Shown one piece after another: positions 1-11,353 of a stretch of DNA of 64,000 bases (positions are counted from its first letter, which is position 1; each line of letters opens with the position of its first letter). The notes below the pieces were generated by a model. That model was not told where the DNA came from. It searched no databases and worked only from the letters and a program-made list of their open reading frames with translations. The translations under genes were made by a program, and so were the position numbers. The DNA lies in contig CM070620.1 in the NCBI GenBank assembly GCA_036346255.1, positions 56,840,522-56,904,521 on the forward strand, read 5' to 3'. This DNA comes from Ampelocalamus luodianensis. Lineage: Eukaryota > Streptophyta > Magnoliopsida > Poales > Poaceae.

Positions 1-3000
1 GCATCAATTCCATTCATACACATAGAGCCAAGCAAAAGCAACAAGCGAAAGACATAGACAATATAAAGAGAGTTATTACAAAGAGAGGCCGACCGCCAAA
101 ATTCATAAAGATAAGCAAATACACAAATGAAGCAAAATGGCCATAAGATGGCGATGAACAAAAGCCAATCGGTGTGCCTTTACCCACAAGGCAACCAGCC
201 GGACCGCCAAGCTAATCGTCCCAAGCAATACAAGAACACACTCACAAAAGTGAGGCCCTTGGGGCTCACCTTCTTCCTCTGCAACAATTAATATTAAGCA
301 AGCGGATGAGTACAAAACTTGTTTTGTACTGCAAGACTGACGTGTGAGATAACGAACTATAATTAACTACATGCAAGCTTTATTTAAGTGGATGAGGCTT
401 TGGACTTCTTTTGACATAAAGCAAGTTTTCATTTACAATAAGGTAATAGATTCAAAGCAAGTTTGCAATTAACTTTTATTGTTCAAATAAAAGAGAGACA
501 ACAATAACATAGATGAGAACAACACCAACCTAGAAGTGACTAACCCTAGTCACCACAACAATAGCATGAAGTACCCTTCATACCACCTGTCAAGTTTCGC
601 TTTTTTAAGGTTGTAGTCTAGTTCTTGTGGGAAATAACCAAGCGTGTCCATAACCTAGGGCGAGGCTATTCGAATAGTTTTAACCTGCGAGGGTGTACCA
701 ATGTACCCACACGATGGACCGCCTTTCCACCACCCAGTTAGCACACTTCCTTTGGTATGCGGGCATGGCTAAGTCTAACAAGACGCTTTCCAATGGACGA
801 TGCTAATTAAGAGCCGCAACCACGGGAGAAAGACACATTAGACAGACCTAACCTGGCCCGCCAATGCTCCTCTCAAACACACACACAAGAACACACCCAC
901 CAACCAGCTCATAATTAACACCTCCCAAAGTACTTAGTCAAGAGAGGTTCCATATCCCCTCGTGTGGTTAGCACGCACAATTGCTTGGATCAATGGCACA
1001 AGTAACTCGGTCCTTAGGGACTTAGGCACCATTCAATCACACCCAACAGATCGCCCAACATACCATTGTGCCCAAGCCAAGATATAATTTTTTTGTTTTC
1101 AGTTTTGATTTGCAAAATGGTAAAACACAAGGGTTGGACATAATGGAATAATAATAGCAATTGTGTGATCAAGATCACCGACTAAGTCGATGATCGCCCA
1201 ATACTACCGAGATACTAGGCATGGCTAAGCAATGTTTATCAAAATCTACTAAGTGACAAGAGCTCATCCGTGAACTCTAATCACACAAATAACCTAGGCT
1301 CAAGTAGTAGAGGATAATCATTTACCTCTGAGATTATGCAACTAGAGTCTAACTAATCAATTTAACAACAAAATAGCAATGCATACATAGAAGTTAAACA
1401 AAATATTAGACTTTAAAAGTAATGGGATTTATGGGAGATGATCAAATCTTGCTGTTCGCTTGCGATTGCTCAATTTATTATGAGAGTCGTTCTCGGGGTT
1501 CTGCAAATATCGAATCCTAAGCGAAAGAGCGAAAACAACCAATAAGACGAGCAACACTTAAACAAAGAGCAAGCAAAAATTATCCAAATGCGTGAAATTT
1601 ACACACAAGGTAAAATACACGAATATACCTAGACATAGGAACTGGAAAAACCTAAGTTGGATTTGTGGTGCAAAAGATATTCTCTAAAAACCTATTTTCG
1701 GCCATAATTAGCACTGTAGCAAAAATATTTTCTAGAAAGATTTCGGAGCTGAAATTTTTAGGGTGGCTACCTACTGGTGTGGGGATAACCCATATAAAAT
1801 TTCAGGTCATTTGAAGTTACAACGAATTAGTTATGATTTTTCTAAGTTCTAAAACTAGGACATCATTTATAACAGTAGCAAAGACCACTAGCAAACTGGT
1901 CCTTCACTAAAGTTCATCCCTAAAGGAAATTAACAAAATTTAGTTTGCTCTATTTGGACTTACAGAGAACAAGTTATGGATTTTCTAAGTTTTTTACAAC
2001 ATTTTTGGAATATTTAATAAAAATTTGAAAAGGCTAAATTCGATTCCCAACATTTACGTTCTTAACGGGCCTGAAACATTTCTAGATTAATCTCTAGCCT
2101 AAAGAAAATTAACACTACTGAAATCACCCAAAAGGATTTATAATGAAAAAGATATGAATTTCTAAAGTTTTATGACATTTTTGGTAGAAAGATAAAGCTC
2201 ACCGAGAAATTTATATCCATAACCGAAAGAAAGGCGTGGCTCAACGTGGGCGATTAAAGATCCGACGGCCACAGCGCGGCCGACTCAAAGACGCCGCCAG
2301 CGCCGTTGGATTTGATTCCAACGGTCCGGATCATTGTGACCTTGGACGGTCAATTGCTCGCACAACTGGACCGTTGATCAAGCGAGGAAGAGTGGGATTG
2401 AGGAGCCGGACGATCCAATTGCTCCCCACGATCCCGCCACGCATCCAATATCGAGCGATCGAGGTTGATTGGGCGTTTATGATTTGAAACGAGACTCACC
2501 GACAATAGGGGCCATCGTCGTGATGACGCAAGTCACATGCGGGTTTAAGCGCACGCGCACGGGAGGTTTGAAGATGGCGGGCCCACGTGTCGGCGTGGAG
2601 TGGGTTTAGGACAGCTAATGATTACTAACCCATGATTAACAATGATTACTCGTTAATGACGCCATTAGTGTGTCCGAGCGATATTACGGCACCGCCCGTT
2701 TTAAATCCGACAACAAGCCGAGGCACCCTCCGCATGTCGCGCGACCCAAGGCACTGGCGGGAGCTAAGTGCCAAATGGAACCGCAATAGCATTACGCACC
2801 CATCGGGACCATCCACACCGTCGGCGGTGTCCCGAGCAATGCGCTAGCCGACGATGAGCGCGCGCGACAAAACGGCAAAATGCATAATGACCAAAGCTCG
2901 CAATAAACCATTCGGCGGGTGCCCAAGCTTATAGAGGCTACTAGAAGGGTACCGAGCCTGGTGGAGCTCGGAGGTGGTCGGCCGATTCCGGCGACGAAAA

Positions 3001-4472
3001 CGGCGTCGGCACCAAGAAGAAGAAGTGAAGAATGACGACACGAGCAACGGTGTGGTGAGACCGGTCATCACTCACGACTCCACAATAGCTCATATATGCT
3101 ACGAGCAAGGAATTAGAAATGAAGCTTCTTCTGGCGGTGAGGAAGAAGGGGGTGCTCACCGGCGAAAGAGGAAATCCCCAAAATTGAGTGCTCCTCTGAA
3201 AAGCAACTACAATTAAGTTAGGGGTTTTGCTCCAAGAAGTGAGGACACAAACCAAGCAAAAGAAGGGAAGAAAAGCCACTGAGCACGGGTTGCACCGAGG
3301 AGCTCCAGCTCAACAATGGCGTCAAAGGGTTCTGAGATTTGGGCTCAAGCAAGCAAGGAGAGTGCAAGCTGGAGCTCAAGGGGGTTTAAGAAAGCTACCA
3401 AGGTCTTGAGGGCTTAAGTAGTAGGGGACGAAGGAGTAGCAAGCACATGCCCATGGGTGGACTTGGTCCACAAAGTCATGATCGCTTGGAGCGACGGGAG
3501 CGGAGTAAGAGACGACTTTGGGAGGAGGAGCGGTGTGCATTTAATGCATGGCGACATTTAGCCGTTTAAAGGGCTCAAGGAGGTGACAAGTCACCTCCTC
3601 TCTCGCCATGGCGCACAGCGCGCACGCCGCGCTGCGGAAGGAGGAAGATGACCAACACCCGGTGGCCCCACCGGCCGACACAAAGTGGTTTGAGTCCAAA
3701 GTGTTTTAGTGGGTTGAGCCCAACCTCATTAGATGCCGCCGCGGATGAGATTTGAACGGCCACGATGCGATCGCTATTCATAAAGACCGGTTAACCGTGC
3801 GATCCGCAACGGTTGGATCGTAATCCAACGGTGAGAATCGGATGGCAACGGAGTTGTCCGAATGCTTACGAATGGGAGCCGTCCGATTGAGATCCAACGG
3901 TGACGGCCGCGCGCAAGCCGAATCGGCGCGCGCGTTAGTTGGCTCGGTCGAGTCGATGACTCGAGCCCGAGCCCGACTTCGAGTCCAATGAACAGTGCAA
4001 ACCGATTAGGGTTTGATTTTAAACCTGAAACTTTGGGGATTTAATTGAGGTATCAAACCAACCCCAAAATTTATGAAATTTTAACTGGAGGTTCCTGACC
4101 TTAGGTTAACCTTTCATAAAATTTTCAGAGATTTTTGTGCACTGAAATTTTCTCCAGAAATTCCGTAGGTGATTTCAGAGGTTTGACCAAGGTTTGACTT
4201 GCCTCTAAAATATTTCAAATAATTTCAAAAATTATGAAATAACTCAGAGGTGTTACCAAACAACCCTAGAACCCAGAAAAATTATTACCAAGGGTTTGAC
4301 ACTGATTTCACCCGAAGGTTTGACTTGGATAAATGAGGATTTTGATTTTGAATTTCCAAAATTCCTTTACAAGAATTTCAGAAAAGTTTCAAGAGCAAGA
4401 GGATGAAGGAAAAGTTTTAATTTACCCTCATTTTATTACATTTGAAACACAAGCCAAAATGGGGATGTTACA
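1..4472 (-). repeat. D1 3' LTR (left end cut by window)
   Basis: This is an LTR of a long-LTR gypsy family in minus orientation. Its 5' terminus on the minus strand reads TGTAACATCCCC at 4461-4472 and abuts a polypurine tract. Bases 1-1500 are clearly homologous to 30327-31819, the LTR of D2. No protein-coding gene is supported; short ORFs in it are not shared with D2. It contains dyads built from CCGTTGGAT and ATCCAACGG (near 2300-2325 and 3800-3905), a motif also present in A-family LTRs. A possible TATA box on the minus strand (CTCTATAAGC) lies at about 2930-2940, with low confidence. Confidence 0.8.
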
Positions 4473-4486
4473 AACCTCCCCCTTAC
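4473..4486 (-). other. Polypurine tract of D1
   Basis: On the minus strand the sequence reads GTAAGGGGGAGGTT immediately before the LTR's TGTAACATCC. That is the expected place and composition of the plus-strand DNA primer site of a gypsy element. The A family (AGGGGGGTAGGTT) and the N element (AAGGGGGGTAGAA) have close counterparts. Confidence 0.85.
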
Positions 4487-4509
4487 AAAATCTCGTCCAG
4501 AGATTTGGT

Positions 4510-4836
4510 TCACTCGGAAAAGAAAGAGGGTAGTCTCGCACGAAGGCGGTCTTCTCGCTCCCAAGTAGCCTCATCCTCGTAATGGTTTGACCATCTGAAC
4601 TTTGAGGAACTTGATGGTCTTGTTCCTCGTTTCTTAGCTCGGCCTCTTCGAGGATGCAACGAGGTGCTCGTGCGATAGGTCAAATCTTCCCGAACATCAA
4701 GAGTTTCCAACGGAGTTTCCTCGGTGGAACACGGAGGCACTTCTTTAGCCGGGACACATGGAACACATCATGTACCCCCGCAAGTGCAGCACCCAAGCCA
4801 AGCCATCATGGGACACATGGAACACATCATGGAACA
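4510..4836 (-). pseudogene. D1 Pol C-terminal remnant (integrase/chromodomain tail)
   Basis: The minus strand encodes the last part of a gypsy polyprotein. First comes VHDVFHVSRLKKCLRVP (about 4790-4725), the junction after integrase, then degraded linker. It ends with FRWSNHYEDEATWERED, the chromodomain-like tail of chromoviruses, and a stop at 4510-4512. The A-family copies carry the same layout (HDTFHVSQLKKCLRVP, then IRWANHS...DEATWERED). Everything upstream is deleted. The block GACACATGGAACACATCATG occurs twice, at 4754-4773 and 4811-4830, next to the deletion breakpoint. This suggests a repair-type rearrangement. No function is expected from this fragment. Confidence 0.8.
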
Positions 4837-4882
4837 CTCATTTTATTACATTTGAAACACAAGCCAAAATGGGGATGTTACA
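4837..4882 (-). repeat. 46-bp stub of D1 5' LTR
   Basis: These 46 bases repeat 4427-4472 exactly, including the terminal TGTTACA on the plus strand. They mark the outer right end of D1 after deletion of the rest of that LTR. The following GAGAA is the presumed target duplication. Confidence 0.8.
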
Positions 4883-6737
4883 GAGAAATACGTTTCCCGA
4901 CAGAGAAAACGTATCCCAAGGTTTACACACCCACTAACAGACAGCATGGGCCCATATGACAGCGACACAAAGGGGTTTTAAACCGGTGCAGGTTAAGATT
5001 TTAACCACGTTTTATCTCTGAGGGTCCACAAGTCATACTCACATTTCAAAGAGTGCTTAAACGCTAAAGACAGGGTTATCACCTAACCCGCCGGCGACTT
5101 GCTGGAGCCCCGTGCGCGGGCGCGACGGCGAGGTAGGCGAACTGGTGAAGGAGAGGCGCTCCGGGCTCGAGAGTGACACCTCCAGGTGCGCAGCAACCTC
5201 ACGAACTTGTTGGCGACGACGCGGAGTCCGATGGTCGTCGGAATCGGGCTCGCGACGGCCGGAAGCGGAGACGAAGAAGAGGCTTCCGAGGGCGAGCCAC
5301 TATGGTCCACGAGGAGACTTGGGGAGCCGCGCCTAGAGATCGCGATGGCACCTGGAACGATACGCCCACGATCCTGATGGCGGAGGAGGACGGTGGCGCC
5401 CGGGATTGATACGGCGGCAGATCACCGTGCTCGGAGAAGAAGGGGGTCGCACACCCTCCGTGATGCACCAAAGACACAAACGAACCCACCGTGAGCATCA
5501 GTGGAGCATTGCGATCAAGCGGAACCAAACTCTGAGGCTTGAGACTCACCAGAACGCTAGCAAGCTCGCGGGGCCGAGGCTGCCAGAAGCGAAGACGATG
5601 AAGTTGCTCCAGGCGATCCACTGGATGCTGATGATCCGGGATGGGCAAAATGGAGGCGGCGAATAGAGTGGATCACGATGGTGCGGACGCGGGCTCAAAG
5701 GCGGCTCCGATTAGGCGGTACTACGCTCGGGTTCTTCTCCGGCCGAGGAGGAAATTTGGGCGGAGAAGGCACGAGAATGGACGCGAAGGATAGTGGATGG
5801 GCTCGGTGGGTAGATGAGACCCCGGCGATGCTTCTCGGACTGACATGAGGACAAAAAGGTGGCAGCGACGAGGTACGTGGCGAGCATGCGCGCGCGGCCG
5901 TGAGCTCCGGTGAGGTGCGGAGAAGACGAGGGCGGACCTGACATGTAGGGTCCACTTGTCAGCGACTGTGACAAAGCGGTGCGAGACAAGGTCTGATGCG
6001 GCGCGATGAGCTGGTTCGACTCGATCAAGATTGTGCTGACCGCTAGATCTGAGATAGACGGTCGAGATCTCTGTATGCATTCGGACCGGTCGGTTGATTC
6101 GACGCACGCGGGCCGCACGATCTACATCGGACGGTCGACAATGATCGGGCTCGCGCTGTGCAGTTAGGCGGTGCGACCGAGCCATTTAGGTGCGGTCGGA
6201 TTTAAGTCGGGCTCGGGTTCGAGCCCGACAAACAGTGATTTCTTATTTTGAGTTTAAAAAGCTGAGACAGTTTGGGGAATTTTTAGAGGTAGCTCCTGAG
6301 CTCCAAAAATTCTGAAATTTTTATGGGAGCTTACTGGAAAAGAGGGCAACCTTGTGTAATTTTTCCAGGAGTTTTCATGCACCAGATTTCTCCCAATAAA
6401 ATTCATAAGCTGCTGACCAGAGGTTTGACCAGATTTCTAAACTGGTTTGACTTGGGCATTTGAAATAGCAAATAAAATCTAAAAATTGTGAAATAATTCA
6501 GGGAGGTAGATAGGATGATCAAGATGATAGGAAAAATAACTTCAGAGGATGATCCCAAGTTTGAAAGCTAAGAATTTGTTGACAACAATTTCCATTCACA
6601 AGAATTTAATTCTAGAAAATGGAAATTGCTAGGGAAAATTTGGAAAACTTCCAAATGATTTGATGAGACAACAAAAGTTTTTATTTCTCCTCAAAATTTT
6701 ACATTTGAAATACAAACCCTAAGTCAGGGCTGTTACA
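4883..6737 (-). repeat. F: older LTR fragment hosting D1
   Basis: This is a minus-oriented LTR fragment. Its terminus (minus strand TGTAACAGCCCTGAC) is at 6737. The last 550 bp resemble the U3 end of D1 at low identity: an AT-rich stretch with GTTTGACC motifs, then ACATTTGAAATACAA near the end, matching D1's ACATTTGAAACACAA. The middle (about 5083-6190) is GC-rich. It has many long but overlapping ORFs on both strands, none with a recognisable domain, and I treat them as chance. The region contains TGTATGCATTCGGACC (about 6073), also found in A-family LTRs. The left end was separated by insertion of D1. Confidence 0.6.
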
Positions 6738-8521
6738 CTCTCCTCCCCTCTTCCTGGGTTGAGCCACCTCCCCGGCAGCTCCTCCTGCGATTTTCAAGGG
6801 TATCAAAGAGGTTCCTTCGCTGTTCTTTTGGTTTTAGATGCGTTTACGATTTCTTTTAGCAGATCGTTTAATTTTGCTGCTAGATTGCTTTTCTGTCCAG
6901 TTTAGTGCGCAACAATTTTCGCATCCTTAGAAGCATAATTTGGGAATCCCGTCTCCTAGAGAAGTGTGGATATTGTTCTTAGCTTTCAGTGGCCGCCAAG
7001 AACACCGGATTTCGACATTCGAGTTAAAAGTTATGTTATTTTTAGTGTTTACTGTCCAGAATCCTGACGAGAATCTGCAGTCATCTTGTTTAATAAATAA
7101 GAAATTGTTAAGTGCCGAATTAGAACTTGAGATCTGCTAGAGAGTTATAGGTTATCTCGTTACCTTTCATTGCCGACAAGAATCACGTCATTTGGACCTC
7201 TGTAGCAAAAGTTATGATTTTTCTTAGGGGGTCTGTGCTGTGGAATGGTGGTTGCTCTGACAGGTTTTAGTGTTTCGACTTAAGCGTGTATTTAGAGGAA
7301 AAATCAGAGGGGCTCACCATAATGAAAAATGTAGATAATCCTTGCATATTTCAGGAAAACTAAAGATCATGAAATTCGGACGAACGTAGAGAAAGTTATG
7401 ATAATTTCATTGTTGCTGTCCAGAGACCCGACGCGAGAATTGATACTCTGTTGTTTGGTTTGGTAGGGCTAGTAAAGGGCCGAATCAGAGAACCTCACCA
7501 ACTAGGTTTAGAAGGGGAATTCAATAAAATTTTCAGATTGTCCAAGATCAATCCATTTGGATTTCTGTGCATTTAGTTATGATTTTTCAAGGGGCTGTTC
7601 TCTGAAAAGAAAACTGACAGCTAGCAATAGAGTTGGGGATCGCGTTTAGTGGACGATGTGCTCATTTTGTGTTTATGGTTTTGTTATTAGACTTATATGG
7701 TAGCCTTAGCATGTCTCAATTGTATGTCCAGTGTAGGTTTGGCTCCGGAGCAGTACCTTATCCTCGACATCCACCTTCGCACGGTTGAGGCAAGTGCTTT
7801 GTTTGTTAAATGGGTGTGATTGATTGGCTATGCTTGTGTGTTTTGTGATATATGGTTGCATAGTAAGATGGTTTACTTGATGATTGTTTAAGTATGGTGA
7901 TTGCTCAAATTATGCTTATGCTTTATCGTGGTACAATGTTGCTGTCTTTTGGTAAGATTGATGATGAATAAGAGATGAGCATATGCATATTGAGAACATG
8001 TTGAGGCTTGGTCACGCGTGACCAAGCATGTTTCCTTGAGAACCCCGTCATGTATGTGACGGGCCGAGATCCTCACTTGTGGAGTGTGGGCTTGAGGTCC
8101 CGTTACTTGCGAGTAACGGCAATTGGTCCCTGTGCGTGCGCGCACAGGCATGAGTATGCGGCGACGGTTGCTTACTCTGCATTACCGGTGTAATGCACAC
8201 AGAAAGTTAAAGATAAAGGATCCTTGAGCATTGCATTTGCATATGAGATGTTCTATTGTTGATTTTCTTTACATGGATGCTGATGTTATAGTTTCTTTAT
8301 GTACTTGCTGAGTCTATGGACTCACTCTTGCTTTTATTGTTGTTTTAGGTACCCGACCCAAGAACGACATGCATGGGGGGAAGTAGACTGCTAGTCACAC
8401 ACATGCCACATGAACTAAATAAAGATGAATGATCTTCAGAACGTGATTATTTTTAGATTATTATGTTTTGTCTCATGCAATGGATTAAATGTAATAATGA
8501 TGAGTAGTGGATCTTCATATC
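6738..8521 (+). repeat. G: N-family LTR, first visible part
   Basis: This is a plus-oriented LTR of the same family as nested element N, seen as the reverse complement of N's LTRs. It starts inside the LTR because F was inserted at its left. From about 6790 (TTCAAGGGTATCAAAG) it can be followed against the complement of 52058 down to about 50150. A series of AAAGTTATG-containing blocks is shared with N. Near 8376-8398 it contains the conserved GGGGGGAAGTAGA segment. No coding sequence is supported. A1 interrupts it at 8521/8522 and it resumes at 23282. Confidence 0.75.
8517..8521. repeat. A1 target-site duplication, left copy (ATATC)
   Basis: ATATC directly precedes the TGTAACAGCC start of the A1 5' LTR. 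The identical ATATC follows its 3' LTR at 23282-23286, the 5-bp duplication expected from a gypsy integrase. Confidence 0.95.
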
Positions 8522-9195
8522 TGTAACAGCCCCAAGTTTATAAACAGTAATAAAATGCTTTATGAACAGTAATGAGGTGCTGTTCATAGCATTACTGTTC
8601 ATTTCTACACTTTGGGCAGCCTGTTACAAGTTAAAAACCTTCCTTTTTAGTCAAAATCCTAAAGAACCATTCAAAGTCTTAAAGGAATACAAGGTAAAAC
8701 TTGTATTATGACTGGGAAGTATTTTTATTAAAGCCTAGATAAATTATCTTGGCTAAAAATATTTTTGTTGCATTTTTTAGAAATTATTTGGGCTTAAAGA
8801 AAAATTTATTGTCTTTAAATAAATATTTTCGGCCTGAAATAAATATTTATGTATTTTACAAAGTGAAAATGTGGTTTATAAAATTTATCTGGGAAACATA
8901 TCATCCCAGTAGCTTACAGTAAAAATTTCGTGATTTTATAAATTTATTTGCTATTTTTAAAAGCCCAGTCAAACCTTGGAGTATTTGAATAAGGTTCTGG
9001 TCGACTAAACCGGTTTGAATCCAAACACGCATCAGAGCGACTTCGACCACGTGTCTTGGTCCAACCCAAACGACTTGGTCCGCTCGATCACGCTCGGGCG
9101 AGCCCAAAATCCACGTGTGTTATGGGCCGTACGATCTTCAATCGAACGGGCGAAGCTATAACACCCCGCGAGCTGTCCACGTGTGCATTTTAATC

Positions 9196-9780
9196 TCCGC
9201 CGTTGGATCTTGATCTAACGAGCGAGATCCGTGTGTGCAATCGGACAACTCCGGATCCCTATTCAATCTCCACCGTTCGTTCTCGATCCAACAGCGCATC
9301 TCTTTTCGTTTTAAACTTAAAGGCGGGCTTTTATCTGAGCCGTTAGATTCAAATCCTACGGCTATTCCTTTTTATCGCGTGTTATAAAGCCCGCACTCCT
9401 CTGGGCCGTTGGATCTCAATCGTGTGGTCCAGATTAGTGTATGCATTCGGACGACTCCGGATCCCCGCACAATCGTGACCGTTCATTCTTGATCTAACGG
9501 TGTCGCTTATTCCAATTTGAAATCAGAGGCGCGCGATTATATGGGCCTTTGGATTTCAATCCTACGGCACTTCTTTTTGACCGTGGGCCTTTAAAGCCCA
9601 AAATCGGTGGATCGTTGGATTTCAATCGTAAGGTCCATATGAGTGTATGCAATCGGACCATCCGGTTCAACTTTCCATCCCGACCGTGAAATCAAATCCA
9701 ACGGTGTTGCGCCATCGCATCTAAAGGAGGTGACGTGTATTCTTTTAGCCGAGCGTTGATTTCAATCCAACGCCCGATTT
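9196..9780 (+). repeat. Imperfect ~200-bp tandem repeats with CCGTTGGAT dyads
   Basis: Three diverged units start near 9198, 9408 and 9608. Each begins GCCGTTGGATC or a close variant. Each continues with TGTATGCATTCGGAC-type sequence (about 9233, 9438, 9642) and then a second dyad with ATCCAACGG or ATCTAACGG. The repeats lie in U3 upstream of the TATA box, so an enhancer-like role is possible but unproven. The same array is at 19577-20160, 34850-35560, 54725-55440 and 57260-57680 in the other A-family LTRs. Confidence 0.7.
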
Positions 9781-10146
9781 GAAAGTGGATCTCAAGATTC
9801 CTTTAAGCTCCGTTTTAATCCCGATCGGTCGATCTAGATCGTGCGGTCCATATTAACTGGTACCGATTCAAATCATTTAATCTCTCTATTTATCACAGCC
9901 GCCCATTTCCAATCGGACGTCTGATATTCTTTTGAGCTTTTGTGAGGCGCGCGCGGCTGAGAATGACAAAGGGGCCCACATGTCATATTTTGCCTATCTT
10001 CTTCCCTCTCTCTCAGCGCAGATTTCTCTGTAAACAGAGGAGAGGATTTATCTCAAAGTTTTTGCAACTAATTTTTGGGATGTTTAGCTAAATGGACACC
10101 TCATCAACTCTAGATCTTTCCCTCTTGCCCTGTAGCTCAACATCCA

Positions 10147-10154
10147 TATATAAA
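10147..10154 (+). promoter_or_regulatory. TATA box of A1 5' LTR
   Basis: TATATAAA is followed by CCCTAGC. The same box occurs at equivalent positions in all five A-family LTRs: 20528-20535, 58008-58015, and on the minus strand 34580-34587 and 54452-54459. Transcription should start about 30 bp downstream, leaving a leader of about 2.7 kb in the LTR. GGGGCCCAC about 170 bp upstream resembles a TCP-type GGNCCCAC site. Confidence 0.7.
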
Positions 10155-10360
10155 CCCTAGCTTTTGCTGTTGCCATTGTTGACCGAAGCAACTCATCCTC
10201 CATTATTGGCCAGTGGAGTTCTTGCTCCTATCCTTTGCTTATCCATCCTTAAGCACTGGTTTTACTTACAATAAAGATTGGTTATCTTTTGTAGGTTAAA
10301 TCCAGAGTTTACTTCTCATCCATCCTCATCGGTTTTGAGTCCTTGGCTCCTTTTTCCATC

Positions 10361-10370
10361 CCGGTAAGCT
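10361..10370 (+). other. Putative 5' splice site in LTR leader
   Basis: CCG|GTAAGC has GT at 10364-10365. The other A-family LTRs read CTGGTAAGC at the same place (GT at 20748 and 58231; on the minus strand 34371-34370 and 54261-54260). The donor consensus is kept in all five copies. Candidate acceptors are TTTGTAG at 12239, CTATAG at 13103 and ACAG at 14221. Confidence 0.45.
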
Positions 10371-11328
10371 AAAACCCTAGTTATGATATCTTGAGCATTT
10401 TAAGGACTTAAGAAGCTCCTCGTGAATCATTCTTTAAGCATCGTAGCTTCAACTTGTTTCAAATCAAAAGTTGGTATTATACCTTTCGGTTTTCCATGTC
10501 ATTTTCAAAACCTAGGGCTCTTCCTGTCAACTTATCACTTATTTAGGTTTTGACTAAACCCTAGCAACATGACAAGTTGATCTTTCAATTCTTGTCATCA
10601 TCTATTTTGACTTCTAGTTGAGATCTGTCTCGATTCTTTTTGTCTACTTAACCGACAAAATGAATTTCTTCTTAGTTAATGTGATCTAACTAGTTAGGTT
10701 AGCCTAAGATTGGTTTGGGATATTAATTACTCTAAAAGATCATGCTAAGTTTCATTTATGAACTTTTGCATGTTCTATATTCCTTTTCCAAAACTAGCAC
10801 TCTCCTGCTTTCAACTCTTTTCAAATCAAACCGGGACTTTGCACTAAACTCTAGTTTCGTCTTTTGAAATCGTAAGCTTTATAAGGGGTTATTATCATTA
10901 TTATGGGTAGTTATGGCTTAAGCATACTGTAATCATGCATTTCCAAATTGATCATGCCTTTTTCCTTCATTTTGAGCTTCTCACGATTTGGTATTTATTG
11001 GATTTATTTGCTTTCTATAGAATCGTTCAATTGAAGTTTTGAATCGCCTCTGAGCAATCTGAACTCGCAATGTATGTATTACTACCAAGGCAAGCATCCT
11101 CTTTGCACCATATTGATCCCAAATTTTGTACAATAGTTTTTGCAAATCCAGTAATATCTGTGCATGCTATTTTTCTGAAAATACAAAATGTGATCTGTTA
11201 GTAGTTAGTTATGACCAAACATGATGGATTACCTCAATTGTCACCATACACTTAACCCTAGCATAGTATCAGATATCATAAGCTATATTTTCAGTTTTAG
11301 CTTAGACATGCGATCTAGAGATTTTAGA

Positions 11329-11353
11329 GTTTGACAAGCATATCTTGTCAAAC
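11329..11353. other. Conserved perfect stem-loop in LTR leader
   Basis: GTTTGACAAG and CTTGTCAAAC form a perfect 10-bp stem with a 5-nt loop. All five A-family LTRs keep it: 21730-21754, 33359-33383, 53248-53272 and 59221-59245. Only the loop varies. Confidence 0.75.

Larger units (their letters stand above)
1..4882 (-). mobile_element. D1: truncated gypsy-type LTR retrotransposon
   Basis: This is a minus-strand element whose left end lies outside the window. A long LTR (1-4472) is followed by a polypurine tract, about 350 bp of polyprotein 3' end, and a 46-bp stub identical to the LTR's 5' end (4837-4882). Nearly all of the internal region and almost the whole 5' LTR are missing, so the element is a deletion derivative and cannot move by itself. 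Position 1 aligns with position 30327 of D2, so only about 135 bp of the left LTR are cut off by the window edge. The right neighbour, F, resumes at 4883 with GAGAA, a candidate target duplication whose partner would lie left of the window. Confidence 0.8.

Noticed and set aside
5083..6190. Several overlapping ORFs of 75-154 codons in the GC-rich part of F
   Set aside because: They lie on both strands in a GC-rich LTR segment, show no domain or conserved partner, and overlap each other. Low stop frequency from base composition explains them.
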